A stretch of 64,000 bases of DNA, from NCBI GenBank assembly GCA_007844125.1, contig CM017558.1, forward strand, positions 47,750,164 through 47,814,163, written 5' to 3'. The stretch comes from Sinonovacula constricta (lineage: Eukaryota; Mollusca; Bivalvia; Cardiida; Solecurtidae). Both the position numbers and the translations under genes were made by a program. The notes beneath the pieces were generated by a model. That model ran no database searches, had not been told where the DNA came from, and saw nothing but the letters and a program-made list of their open reading frames with translations. This document shows, piece after piece, positions 39,761 through 52,530 of the stretch. Position 1 is the first letter of the stretch; the number at the start of each line of letters is the position of its first letter.

Positions 39761-40331
39761 AGGCATCTCGAAAGGAATGTGGTATCCCACTGTGCCAGGC
39801 CCCCACATGCTACGACCAGACCTGCTAATTGCTGGTCATCACTGCAGGGAGTCTTTAGCCAACATAGTACTAATCTGTCACAGTAATACCTCTGATGGGT
39901 TAATGCAAAACTAAATTACCTGCTAGTATGGATGTGAGACAGTAGGCTAGTTTTACACAAAGCCACAAACATTATTGTTAGTGATAATGTGGGTTGTTTA
40001 CTATATGATCCCTTACAAATTCTTTATTGCATTAATTACTAGGTGTCAATTTTGTAACTGCAAGATTATGTATTTATTTCATAGCTAAATATTTAATTTT
40101 GAAAATACATGAGAGATACAAGTTTTAGTATTCAAAATGACTCTGAAGGACATTATTCTGACAATGAATGACTTTTTAAATTGCTATTGTTAGAAACGTT
40201 TCGTTACATTTTACAAATCAAAATAAAATATAACTTTAAATATTTATGAGAACTAAAAGAATGAAAGAAATAACAAAATGTATAAGAAATAACAAAATCA
40301 ACCAACAAAGTAAGAAAGAAAACAAATAAAG

Positions 40332-40426
<95 letters not shown>

Positions 40427-40657
40427 GATTGTGTTGCGTAATTGGTATATTCACAACTGTTTCCTTTACAAACTGTGAATGGCTATGTTAAACCCCAGAT
40501 ATAGCATACATACACTTGGATCTTGAACAATACCTGTGTGACAGACACATCGTTAAGACTGTGGCAGCCTGGCTTATCAGAAAACAGATGCCCTCACATG
40601 CTGGGTGGGGCAATAAATGGGGGGGGGGGTCACTTATATAAGGGTTTTGAGATGCCT
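39761..40657. mobile_element. TTAA-flanked non-autonomous transposon, copy A (897 bp)
   Basis: TTAA at 39757-39760 precedes AGGCATCTC, and GAGATGCCT is followed by TTAA at 40658-40661. The terminal inverted repeat is therefore 9 bp with a 4-bp TTAA target duplication. The interior holds a long (TA)n tract (about 40335-40427), a G run (about 40618-40629) and no transposase-like ORF. A near-identical copy lies at 45713-46617. TTAA targeting is typical of piggyBac-type elements, but the 9-bp terminus does not by itself prove that superfamily. Confidence 0.85.
40335..40427. repeat. (TA)n microsatellite inside copy A
   Basis: Uninterrupted TA dinucleotides for over 80 bp, then a one-base slip (TTAT) and more TA. 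A long minus-strand Tyr/Ile ORF here is an artefact of the repeat. Confidence 0.95.
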
Positions 40658-40754
40658 TTAAGCAGGATACGAATGGTTATTTCTTCATCTAATTTCTTAT
40701 TTTGTAATGTACTGTAATATACTGTTGGAATCCCAAGTATTACGACAACCGACT

Positions 40755-43333
40755 ATAGATGGTTATCGTATGACGTCACACATTTCCCAGCATGCAATGC
40801 GGTCGGCCATATTTGTGGTAAAGCACATTGTTTACTTATGTCTGCTTAGGACAGCTAGGTCTCTACAATTCGACGATTAAATCGATTATTTCGCGAAAGA
40901 TGTCGTGTGTAACGGCTACAAAGTGCCATATGACTATATTAATTATACGCTGGAGCTATTGTGCGTGAAAAGGACTTGAAGAACACTAATTTGATCGGTT
41001 TTGATCCGTACTCGTCTTTGACGACAGCCTGATGACTTACAGTCGGACATTGCATATCCAGACATAGTGAACTATCTAGTGTTTCAGCAAAGTGCGACAA
41101 CCAATTAAATATTGGTGGAGCTAGATCCTAGACTTGTGCCAGGGTAGAACCACTGCGCACTGCAGGTTAGCTGGTAATCCTCCACGACCAGGACTCGAAC
41201 TCATGCACTCTCTCGGCTGAGGAGTTACAAGTCACCAACTGCTTGGACACAGGCACTGCTAAACTTTGGTTTTAAAACAGGGTCATTTATTATGTGTACT
41301 GGTTTCAATTCTTTGCATCATGTTATACTATGTTTTCATTGCTTTAAGTTCCTTAAAACCCATGTTATGGTTGTCATATTTATTAAATGCGATCGAATAC
41401 CATTACATGCTCCAATTTCCTTAGCAGTCTGTTTGTTTCTTAACTGCTTTTCCTGTTTATTGATCGACGAATTTACTGTCATTAAATACTTGTTACCGTT
41501 AAATGTGTTGTTTTTAATTCAGAAATGGTTTGGTTCTAAAAGAAGTACTGGAACTTGAATTCAATATTCTGTGAAATTATTATTCTAATATAATGTAAGT
41601 TTGTTAAATTTGCTAAAAGGTAGGACAATAATAAAAATAAAAACACTATGTGCTATTATTTATTGACAAATGTCAATGTGAAAGCAAAACCATTTAAAAA
41701 ACTTAGCTGTAACAGCTAGTTCAGGCTCGTTCTGAAAACAGTTTGTTTCTTACACTTTATTAGAGCTGGTATCTGGCAGTTTGGACGAAACAATTTTCTC
41801 TCATGCATTCAAATAAATGATGTTTGCTTGTAAAGATCCCGCAAAATGCTGTTTTATATTCCGGACTGGATTCTTTGGCTTTATGGTGAATAGTAGCTTG
41901 GTAATGGTGTGGAGTGAAGTTATAGAAGTGGTGATGACAAGAGAAATTTAAAACGTTACTCAGGGATGAAGCCATACAGTTGACACTCTAGCTCATGCCA
42001 TACTCAATACACAACCATTTACTTGTACCAATACAAACTGTCTAGGTTATGTATGACATTTTACTTTTCCCCATGTTGCCCCTGGCTATTTACAGCCCCT
42101 TGTCTGAAACTTGTTGTTTTAATAGTCTAGACCATATGGCTTTGCTTCCTGAGTGTCAAAGGCCAGGTGCAGGTGGATTAGCATTACTTTCTCACGTGTA
42201 TTATAGGTTAAAAAAGAAGTTAAATTAAAATATCTGAGTAATTTAATTATCAATATGATTATACATTATTTCAAGTTAACTAAATTAAGATTTCTGCAGT
42301 ATTTTAAGGCAAAAAAAAATCATAGTTGTATTTGTCACTTTGTGGAGTATTTTCTAGCAGGTAAATACCGGGGGTTGAATTTACCGCCCAACCTTGTTAT
42401 TACAGCCATGTAAAAAGTAAAGCATAACACATTGCCTGTCATTACAAATAGGTTTTTCCTATCTGAGATAACCTGAAATCATCAACGTGCCTATTTAAAA
42501 AAATGGACATTTAATGCGATATTTTTTAAGATTCACACTGTCGAACAATAAAGTTAGTGTAATAACAGTCTTCACTTTAACTAAAGTTTATTCAAGCATT
42601 ATGTATAAATTTCCTAGAATAGAAGTAACATGTGTTGTTACATTGGTACAATATTAGCAAACTGTCGGATACCACATTACAACCACATACACGGCGTTCT
42701 ATAGACGCTAAACGTCAATGGTCATTGATTTCTCAGTCAAAATTTTCAAGGGTCAAATATCTGGGGGTAAATTTTGTGCATCAAGCATCATGAGGGGCAC
42801 ATGCTGACAACATTTTGTCTAAAATTGACCTTGATGGAAATTATCGATACTGTTGGTAGCTTTTTAGTTTATTTAGGACTAGTAAATAAGCAATATATTT
42901 CTTAATTGTTTGTTAATTATCTGTATCTTAATAATAACAATAAAATAAACAACAAAATAGCTATTAACATTATAACATACTTCCACAGACATATTTTCTT
43001 TCGACTTTTAATGCAATCCAAAACACTTAAAACGCTTAGCTACAATGAATGCTCTGTTCAAGCGCGAAAGCAAGACGTCCGAAAGTTTTCTCGTCCTTTC
43101 CCCTTGGTTTGTACTGACGGCTGGTAATGAGAAAAAAAGAAATCTGATCCGGATAATATATTTTGTGACATTTCACAACACTACAAGGCTTAATCATTGT
43201 CTTCCTTGCCTGTAATGGTTAATTATAAACAAAAGTGCGCTTTCACGGTACTGATATGTTGATTCACCTTACCACAAAGATGGCGGACAAACAGGTGCGC
43301 GCGCATCTTGGTGAAAAATCGATAACCATCTAT
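40755..43333. mobile_element. Candidate inverted-repeat DNA transposon relic (~2.6 kb)
   Basis: The left end reads ATAGATGGTTATCG (40755-40768). Its exact reverse complement CGATAACCATCTAT ends at 43333. A second matching block sits at the same distance from both ends: GGCCATATTTGTGGTAA (40805-40821) and the reverse complement of 43269-43285 (CGCCATCTTTGTGGTAA). The left inner end carries TGACGTCA. Just inside, broken plus-strand reading gives DIAYPDIVNYLVF (about 41045-41085). This resembles a conserved block of large transposon-like proteins in molluscs, but only from memory. A tRNA-like SINE interrupts the interior at about 41185-41265. Target-site duplications are unclear and no intact transposase is present. 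Confidence 0.55.
41185..41265 (-). repeat. tRNA-like SINE head
   Basis: On the minus strand, TGTCCAAGCAGTTGGTGAC (box A-like) is followed by GAGTTCGAGTCCTGG (box B). It lies inside the 40.8-43.3-kb inverted-repeat element. Confidence 0.5.
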
Positions 43334-43339
43334 TATACG

Positions 43340-45708
43340 GTTTGTTTATAACGCACTCTGCGCAGATGACACAAAAACGTCGAGAAACTTAAGTTTGGTT
43401 TTTCGAGATAACAAATAGATAACAAAACACATCATCCAAATACAATATTATTTAAGATGGTAATGTGTGAGAATGACCTTAAGAAACTGAACAAATTAAG
43501 CAAGATCTTTCGTTTAGTGCTTGAAACTGTTAAAGACCCGCCTGGCTAACACATTTCTTACTATTGTTGTTGTTCTTTGAAATATTTGTTGTACTGTAGG
43601 CCCTACTTCCTCACCTCAACACAGCCTGGTTCGGTTCTATTCTTTTGTATCTTGAACATTATTATTGTACCTCATTTCACATAAATGTTATGTGCTGAGA
43701 GTAAATGAAATTGTTAACTTGTAATACGAAACCAATGAGGAATGTTTCTTAAAGAAACTGTATGACAAAACAAAGCAGATAAGATCGTTTTGTCAAACAG
43801 ATGATATAACTTGGCTAGATTTTGAAGAAAAGAGCATTGATATGTTTTGTGCAGATAGTTTGAAGAGTGTGGAGGATTTGTTGTCGGTACGGACAATTTC
43901 AGAATAGATGATATAAATGGGCATTCTGAATCTGAGTCACATATATCTCACCAACGGAAATATGATCTTAGGTACAGCTCACCGCTCACTAATTTTGTTA
44001 TATCATAATCTGGGAAAATAAATACAGCAGGTTGACAATCAGTCATGTGAGTCTAGCCTGTTCAGTTGTGTGAAAACATCTAGTCATGTAGTTATGGTCA
44101 TACTTAACTTTCTAGTCATATAAGTACCAATTAATGATACCTATATCAGACTAAAAAATTAAGTATAATCATACCTAAGTTGCATTAATAGAATATTAAG
44201 TTTCATACTAATTTTCTAGTCATAAATATCTCATACTTAGTTATATTAGTATGTTATTGCAACACAATGCTTGAAGTCTTATAACAATTTGATTTAAGTA
44301 TGCTTGTATGTGTATTATGTGTTTACATTTTGGTCTAGTCCAGTTTAGGTCAGGTCTAGTAAGTTTTCTAAGCTGCTAGACCACTGGTCTAGCTCTCAAA
44401 AAAAATAATAACGTCGAACCCTGTAGAGTTGGAAAGACTGAACATTTAGAATATTAGTTATGTGTTTAGTGCTGTCTAACAATAAAATAAGTGTTCAAAA
44501 TTATCTTTATAACGACTCAAGAACAGCCATGGCAATATCGTCGGATATTATACTTAACAGATATCCATTAATATTACCTGAATTAAGATTTCTGTTGGGT
44601 ATTCGAGAACGTGTTGTACACAATTTCGATGAAAAGTATTTTTGGAAGTTACAACTAAAACTCTTCTTAGAAAAAATACCAAAATTTCCCGTGTGACAAA
44701 CAAAACGGTATTGATTTGCCGTGAAGGCTTTATTAGATGCTGGATCCGACAAAATACAACAATCAGTAATTATTGTAGAACAAACAAAATAACAAAGAAG
44801 TTTGGAGTTTCGGCACATCAAACAAGCAAAGTGTTTATTTAAATTTGGACCAAAATATTATAGATTGTGCAGGACATCAATAAACAACATTTTGCGAGAT
44901 CTGTTCTGGTAACAATGGTTGCACGAGTCCATCTCTGAGCACGTGGACATGTCTATATTGGAGACCTGCCTACGTCCGCAGTAAGACCTACGCATGTGAT
45001 CCTTTATCTAAGCGAGCTGTCCCAAGATATATAGACCTTAATCTAACAAAGAAGCAGGTGCGTTGTAACTGATGAATGGAAACATTTAATAACGCAACCA
45101 GGAGTGGAATTCTATGCACAACTCAGAACAGAACATGGAATTATTGGGTTGTAAAAAAGACCGGATTGAGTTATTATGCCCTATTGATAACATTAAGTTA
45201 TATGGCTTTTCATTGAGTTTATGGTCTCTTTTTTATTCTCGTCATAGATTTTTATGTCGAAAAGAAATACATGTAAATACGTACAGACGTGGCCGTATGA
45301 ATAGCTGAAATTAAGTTTAGTGTATATTACCTAGAAACTTCTTGACTGTATGACTCGGTAAAAAGAAAAAAAAACACATTGATGAACAAAAGCAATGTCT
45401 CTGTAAGGTGTGCATGCATTTACATTTACACTTATACAGGACCACAAAGCGGCGACAAAATATATGATTTGTTTAGCTTAAATAGGCCGCTTGCTTACAA
45501 AATTTTATCATATGTACTTTTTACAATAGAATTCTGGTCATAAATTCCCGGTGATTTTTTCCCAGCCGAAACGGGGCAACACACAATAATTATTCGACAG
45601 CCATCGGAGTCTTTGATTGGAATCCCTACGAATGTAAACGGCCCGAATAATTTGCTCCACCAGATCTGTGTAGCATGCTTGAAGTTCGAGTCACTATTGT
45701 TGTTTTCT
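43340..45708. other. No recognisable gene
   Basis: AT-rich. A minus-strand open stretch near 45500-45705 (for example residues IWWSKLFGPFTFVGIPIKD) looks somewhat coding but is unrecognised and abuts transposon copy B. CTAGTCATA-type phrases recur near 44040-44225. Confidence 0.4.
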
Positions 45709-45712
45709 TTAA

Positions 45713-46617
<905 letters not shown>

Positions 46618-46621
46618 TTAA

Positions 46622-47530
46622 GTGGAGAAGACGCGTCACAGTCATCTGACAACAATTGTTGTTTTTGTTTTGTTTTATTTAAACAAAAGTCACTTAATAA
46701 AAATGTAATGAAGTGAAGAAGCAAACCTTAAGATAAAAACTAATTGTTACATTTTTAAATCTCCAAGTGAGGTGTAGAATCGATGATTCAGTGCTGTGCA
46801 GTTTTCGTTGTTCCCCTAGATAGTAAACAATGCATCAGTCTTCTTACGTGTAATATGATGCTATCTTTAAATTATGTAATGCATCATAAGTATTATTGTA
46901 TCTTTTTTGTTTTATATAATAACACTGTATTTCAATAATCTGGCATATGTTAAATAATTGTCAGATATCAAAATGAGAGTCATTTAATGTAGATATGAAA
47001 TATTCTACTTATACTTCAATATAATGTAATTCAAATAATGTTCCATTATTTATAATAATTTGGACGTCCAAATGATGATATTTCTTAAGTCAGTTAATCT
47101 TGGGTAAAGCACTAACTGTCCAGATGTTTCACAATCATTTTATGATGACCACTGGCTGAGTCTGGGATTAATTATGCAAAATCTAAGAGTCATTCAGCTG
47201 TGCTCAGTGTGCTGTGCATATAGCTTGCTTTGGTCACCAGCTGGTACCTGTCTGGTGATTTATCTGTCATTACATCATAAAGAAGCATGTAGGGCCAAAT
47301 CAAAGGAAGCCGAAATAATGTTGATAATTAATAATTTGCATAATTTATTGCTTAAGAATTTGGCTACTTATGACAGATTGCTATATATTAGGCTGTTGTG
47401 ACTCTGTAGATGATAGAAGGAATTCCTTGATTCTAGAAGACACGTCATATACATTTGTAATGGAATATCCATTGTAATAAGTTGTTGGAACTCCACTGTG
47501 TTTTCGAAATTCCTGTTATATTCAGAATAA
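46622..47530. other. No recognisable gene
   Basis: AT-rich spacer between transposon copy B and the 3' end of the LINE. The 75-residue ORF at 47174 is unrecognised. Confidence 0.5.
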
Positions 47531-48299
47531 AGTCAAAAGTCAAAAACATTTATTGACACAAGCCATAGAGGCCATTGCTAAGTCTACAGACATTGTAGAT
47601 GGCGGTGTACAAAACATATAAATACATATTAATTAATTACAGGTTATACAACAACAACAATATATGTTATAGAAAAGTATGAATAACACGGTTATGTACA
47701 TAGTACAATAGAATAATTATGCACTCATATAAAAGGAAATTAACCGGCGTGTGGAAAATATGCATCACCAATTATAACATGTGGATTTGTTTACAAACAT
47801 TGGTGAAGGATGGATTTCTGCTAAAGAGAACAAACCTTTTATAAAGCAAGATTATATTTTCTCGATAGAATAGATGTGGTATGTTACTTTTTTTGTTTGT
47901 TCATATAATTAGTAAAAGTTTTATATATATTTGCACAATTTACCAAAATCATGACCATACAAATGTGCCATACATGTAACTCACAAATGCAATTTCAATG
48001 CTGTTATGTTACGTTACATACGTATACTATTGTTTACATATAATATAATAACAATATAAAGATATTGCACCAAGTCATTTTTACGAATGCGCCATAGTTC
48101 AGGAATAGGTGTACAAAAGGTGTACATGAACTTTTCACATTACTAGTATAGGTATAAATGTTCATTTTAATTGCCGTTGTGGCTAAAAAAAGCATGTTCA
48201 CAAGTATCAAAGGATAATTTTAAATGTTGTTATTCTTATTAAAATAAACAGGCTTTGTTAACATCAAGTCTCTACAGTTTATCTTTTAAAGATAAACAA

Positions 48300-48494
48300 T
48301 TAATTGTTGTTATCAGTATTTTCATTTCTTAACAACCAGGCTTGGTGATTAAATTTTGACAATCTTATTAATAGATTAACATTTTCATTGCTCATTAGCT
48401 GTACAAACGTATTGAGAGTCGGCCACCTTAAATAGTATCTGGGTAAGTATTGTGTTCTTAATACATGGTATCTTGGACAGACCAAGAGAAAGTG
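48300..48494 (-). pseudogene. C-terminal tail of the LINE ORF beyond the premature stop
   Basis: Directly after the TAG at 48497-48495, and in the same frame, the sequence encodes HFLLVCPRYHVLR and about 50 more residues, ending in a natural stop at 48302-48300. The H....C spacing completes the C-x2-C...H-x4-C knuckle begun by CTKC upstream. This shows the upstream stop is a point nonsense mutation and not the true terminus. Confidence 0.8.
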
Positions 48495-50297
48495 CTACTC
48501 ATTTTCAATAACGTTCATATTACATTTAGTACACATTCTCTGCTCTCTTGGAATATTTTTGTATCTGACCTCTTCAATACAAAGTTTATGGGAAGCACAG
48601 CGTAATCTGGTAAGATATTTTCTACTCATATCATTGTTAATGACATCCAGGTAAAGTTCAGCTGTAAGAGATTTTTTGAACAATTTATAGCTATCCAGCT
48701 TCGAAGATGAATTTACATCTGATACCCATTGTTGCATGTATGTGTCCTTTATTCTCTGAATAATCATGTTTACCTCATTTTTTGAAGCAATTTCCTTGTG
48801 GAATAGGTAAGCTAGCCCTAATTTTTGCATTAAATTATTGACATGTGCTCTCCAATTTTTGTCGGAACGTGAGCTTACGGAATCTGGTAAAGATTTATAT
48901 ATTTTAAATGGAAGTGAATTAGGATCAGACTTAATTTTAGACCAGTATTTGATAATTCTAATGCTTCTGATTACATGTAATGGCATGCGCCCAGTTTCGC
49001 CGTAAATAGTCAAGTTTGTTGTTTTAGGTCCCACTCCTAATATTTGCTTTAAGAATTTAATATGTATTTTTTCTATATCAGGAATTTCATGGAATCCCCA
49101 AGATTCACATCCATACATTAATATAGGAAGGATCATGGCATCAAACAGCTTAATTTTATCCTTTACTTTAAAAGATATATTATCAAATAATCTGTTAAGA
49201 GAGTACAAAGCTCTGGAAGCCTGTTCTGATAGAGTTTTCTGAGTTTTGTAAAATATACCATTTGATGATAGTATTACTCCAAGATAAGTGAACTCCTGAG
49301 TTACCTCAAGATTCACCCCGGCATACTTAATATTGATATTTTGATTCTGCCTGTTGTTTTTGTTAAATACCATGACTTTTGTTTTGTTAATGTTTACAGA
49401 TAATCCCCATTCAGAACAATAGTCATACAATTTGTTGAGTAAAGTTTGAAGGCCTGCAGCACTATATGAAAATAAAACTGTATCATCTGCAAACAACAGC
49501 ATAAACAGTTTAATGTCATCAATATTTATACTATCTATCCCATCTGTGTATAAATGATCATACATGTCATTTATAAAAAGTATAAACAGAAGAGGTGACA
49601 AAGGTTCTCCTTGCTTAACTCCATTATATGTGGCAAAGAAATCTGAATAGGTATTGTTATCATTAAGATGAGATTCACTCTTTGATTTATTGGTTTTGTA
49701 ATTAGCTTCAGCATAACCATTTAATTTAGTTCTTACACATGATTTAACATCAGAATATATTGCTTGAATCATCCTTGTAAACTTAGAAGATACGTTTAAT
49801 TTCAACAATTTAAATATCATTCCATTTCTATAGACTAAGTCGAATGCTTTCTTAAAATCAACAAAAGCACAGTATAATCTCCGCTTTTCTTGGTTTAAAA
49901 TCTTATTAATCAGTGAATTTAACACAAATATACAATCAATGGTACTCCTTTTGTTTCTAAATCCAAATTGAAAATCACTAACTTGTCCATTGCTGTCTAG
50001 CCAAATGCGTAGCCTATTATCCAGCAATATAGAAAATAGTTTTGAGAAAATACTTGTTAGAGTTATGCCTCTATAATTATTTACATCTTCTTTGTCCCCT
50101 TTCTTTGGTACAGGCACTATAACTCCTTTAGTCCATAATTTTGGATATATGCCATTATTGTAAATGAAGTTAAATATTTTACAAAGTATAGGTGTTAATA
50201 TGTTTTTGCCATCTATAAAAATTTCAGGGACCAGATTGTCCATACCACCACTCTTTCCTCTTTTCAGTGACGAGATAGCTTTCAAAACCTCATCCAT
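48495..50297 (-). pseudogene. LINE reverse transcriptase ORF, 5'-truncated and interrupted by a nonsense codon
   Basis: A 600-residue open frame encodes a non-LTR retrotransposon reverse transcriptase. Motifs in order: KKGDKEDVNNYRGITL (about 65-80), motif A AFVDFKKAF with Asp147, GVKQGEPLSP (226-235), catalytic FADD (269-272, Asp271/272), then thumb and connection segments (FTYLGVIL, ILPILMYGCESWG). Near the C-terminus is CTKC, the first half of a zinc knuckle. The frame ends at TAG 48497-48495, where the family would have an aromatic residue before HFLLVCP. The same frame then stays open to 48300. There is no endonuclease domain: an in-frame TGA lies shortly upstream of the first ATG and no endonuclease motifs follow, so the copy is 5'-truncated. 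The LINE clade is not assigned. Confidence 0.9.
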
Positions 50298-50399
50298 AAA
50301 AGTGTTTAAACAACTGGCAAGTCATTCTGCTGTTTTTCCGCACCCGTCTTGTGACTCTGGATAATAATTCACATTAACAACAGCTTGAACTTGAACTTT

Positions 50400-51129
50400 C
50401 GAAACTAACTTTATAATAGCTGTATATATCACACACATATATACTACAAACTCCTTAAACCTTTTTTTAAACGATTTGATCAACAACAACAAAAATATAT
50501 TTAAAACTAATGCTTGTTATGAAATTAGGTTTGCCCTTTTATTCGCTATTCGAGAACTATGATTTACGAATGTTTAACTCGTGGCATAACTTAACGAAAC
50601 ATTTGAATCAATGTTTTATTTAAATTACCAAATACATGGAAATTTGAATTGCATCTAGGTATTTAATGCAAACAGCATGTTGTTGTTTTTTATTTTAAGT
50701 CGAGGAATCAGAATGCATTAATACTCGGCAACACTTAATTAGTAATAATTACAAATATTGGCCATTGTATAACTCGATTTTATTATCCAAGGTTTACTTT
50801 GTCCAAGTAAAATAAATACGATCCCAAAATTGAACCTGTTTTCATTTGCCCCAATTCATCAACATAACCGTCCGACCGCTGTTAATACGCATGATCTAAC
50901 AACTATCTAACCCATTTTTTGTAAGTTGAAACTATTTCTAAGGGTCTATTGTTAGACAGTTTGAAGGTGCTCTATAGCTTGGTTTATTTTTAATAGGGTG
51001 TCAGATTGTGTATGTAGTGTGAGTCTGACAGGGATTTGGGTGCAGAATGAAAGGTTTAACGTCTACACTGATTTGACATATTAATAAAAACTGTTGTAAA
51101 CCACAAAGCTGTATTAGAGCCATCTGCGT
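50400..51129. other. Spacer between the two LINE relics
   Basis: AT-rich, no ORF of note. It may hold untranslated or decayed parts of either LINE, but I see no motif. Confidence 0.45.
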
Positions 51130-52530
51130 AACCCTTTTTAAAAAAAATTAATTGTCATCGCTCCATTGAAAGCGATAAAAACAGAGTTCTGCAATTTGTA
51201 GAAACGTACACTCTGTGACAATATTAAGCCTCTTTATAAATAATTCTTCATCCACAAATATTATAATATCTTCAGCATACAGAAGAACCAAAACTTCAAC
51301 CTGTCAATCTTAATTCCCTCAAAACCGCTAAGTTTTAATGTTTCTTCTAAGTTATTTAAGTTTACAGAAAACAAAAACGATGATAAACAAAGTTTATTTT
51401 ACAAAGTTTATTTCGGCATAAAATATTACATTTATAGCCAAGAGGTACATTATAACAACGATGTGATGTATGTCGGGGTTAGTACATTTGTTAACGAGAC
51501 TGTGATGTTTCTATCTCTACAAAAAATATGTTTAAATTTTAATTTGGGATATGTCCGTAAATTTCATTTAAATATTAAAGTATCGTTATTCATTCTATTT
51601 GATGATACTTCACTTGTGTGGTTCATATTGCTTCTTGCATAAATAAAGTCTTTAAATCCTTATAAACACACACCTTGACTATCCATGACCTCCCCGTTCA
51701 CCCTTACCTTTGTCTTAAGTTAATTAAACATGCATTACATTATTTTAAGAATGTTACCCCCTATACCAAACCTAATTAGCTTGCACCAGAGTACATCTCG
51801 TACCACAAGATCGTAGGCCTACGAAAGTATACCTGGACTACGTATAGTTTATTTGTATTTAACATGTGACTTACTATTACATTTCAAAATAAGTTATCTA
51901 GTGTACTCATATTTTTGCGAACATCGACTTGTGCCTCTACATAAACATTATTGTTTTCTGCCCATTTAGCATAAACTATTGCTTAAAACTCTTGTTAGGA
52001 TCTTGCCAAAGTGACTTAGCATTCATATACCCCTGTTATTTTCATAGTTTTATTTGTCATTTTCTATGCACATGCATTCTAACACTTTTACTCCATTGAA
52101 TTGTTCTGGAAAATATTATTAAATAATACATGAAGGAAGTATATTAAATCATGAGCCCCGTATTTATAGAACTCATTAATTAATCTGTCTGGCCCCGCTG
52201 CTCGATTGTTGTGTAATTGTTTGCATGCTTTAAGTACTTCTGTTTGAGAAATTTCTGCAAACATAATTTGAATTTCGTAATTCAAATGCCTTTTATTAAA
52301 TTAAATGGTATCCGCATCAAGTTGAAAGAATTGTAAACTTGAATTGTTTATTGCCTCAAAATACGTGTAAAAATCTTCACTCCGTATGTTTGTGTTTTCA
52401 TTCCTATTTGTTGCTTTTTTTAGCATTTTCCAGTACTCCATTTCATTCTTCCCATTTGTTCTAATTTCTCTGTTTCCTTTCGGTTAAATAGGTTCCTTTT
52501 TGTTGGCCGCTTCGATGTATTTCAAAAAGC
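51130..52530 (-). pseudogene. Second, heavily decayed LINE reverse-transcriptase relic
   Basis: Reading the minus strand in shifting frames gives, in the correct order: EMEYWKMLKKATNRN and FYTYFEAINN near 52430-52340; EVLKACKQLHNNRAAGPDRL with INEFYKYG near 52230-52150; FGKILTRVL, WAENNNVYVEAQ and RKNMSTLDNLF near 52010-51870; NNLEETLKLSGFEGIKI near 51350-51310; then LLYAEDIIIF near 51290-51255. Frames change at least twice and stops interrupt it. The catalytic YADD appears as YAED. These are recognisable connector, RT-0, RT-2 and palm blocks of a LINE of the AAGPD type. No endonuclease was recognised upstream. Confidence 0.75.

Larger units (their letters stand above)
47531..50364 (-). mobile_element. 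5'-truncated LINE copy, including 3' UTR
   Basis: The element runs leftward. After the ORF, the 3' UTR extends from about 48299 to a terminus near 47531. On the minus strand that terminus reads TGTGTCAATAAATG, then TTTTTGACTTTTGACTTT. AATAAA plus a short (TTTTGAC)-type tail is a typical LINE 3' end. The right boundary (50.3-50.4 kb) is approximate because the endonuclease half is missing. I did not identify target-site duplications. The 3' UTR holds no other ORF. Confidence 0.75.

Noticed and set aside
40236..40454. Tyr/Ile-repeat ORF
   Set aside because: Translation of the (TA)n tract in transposon copy A.
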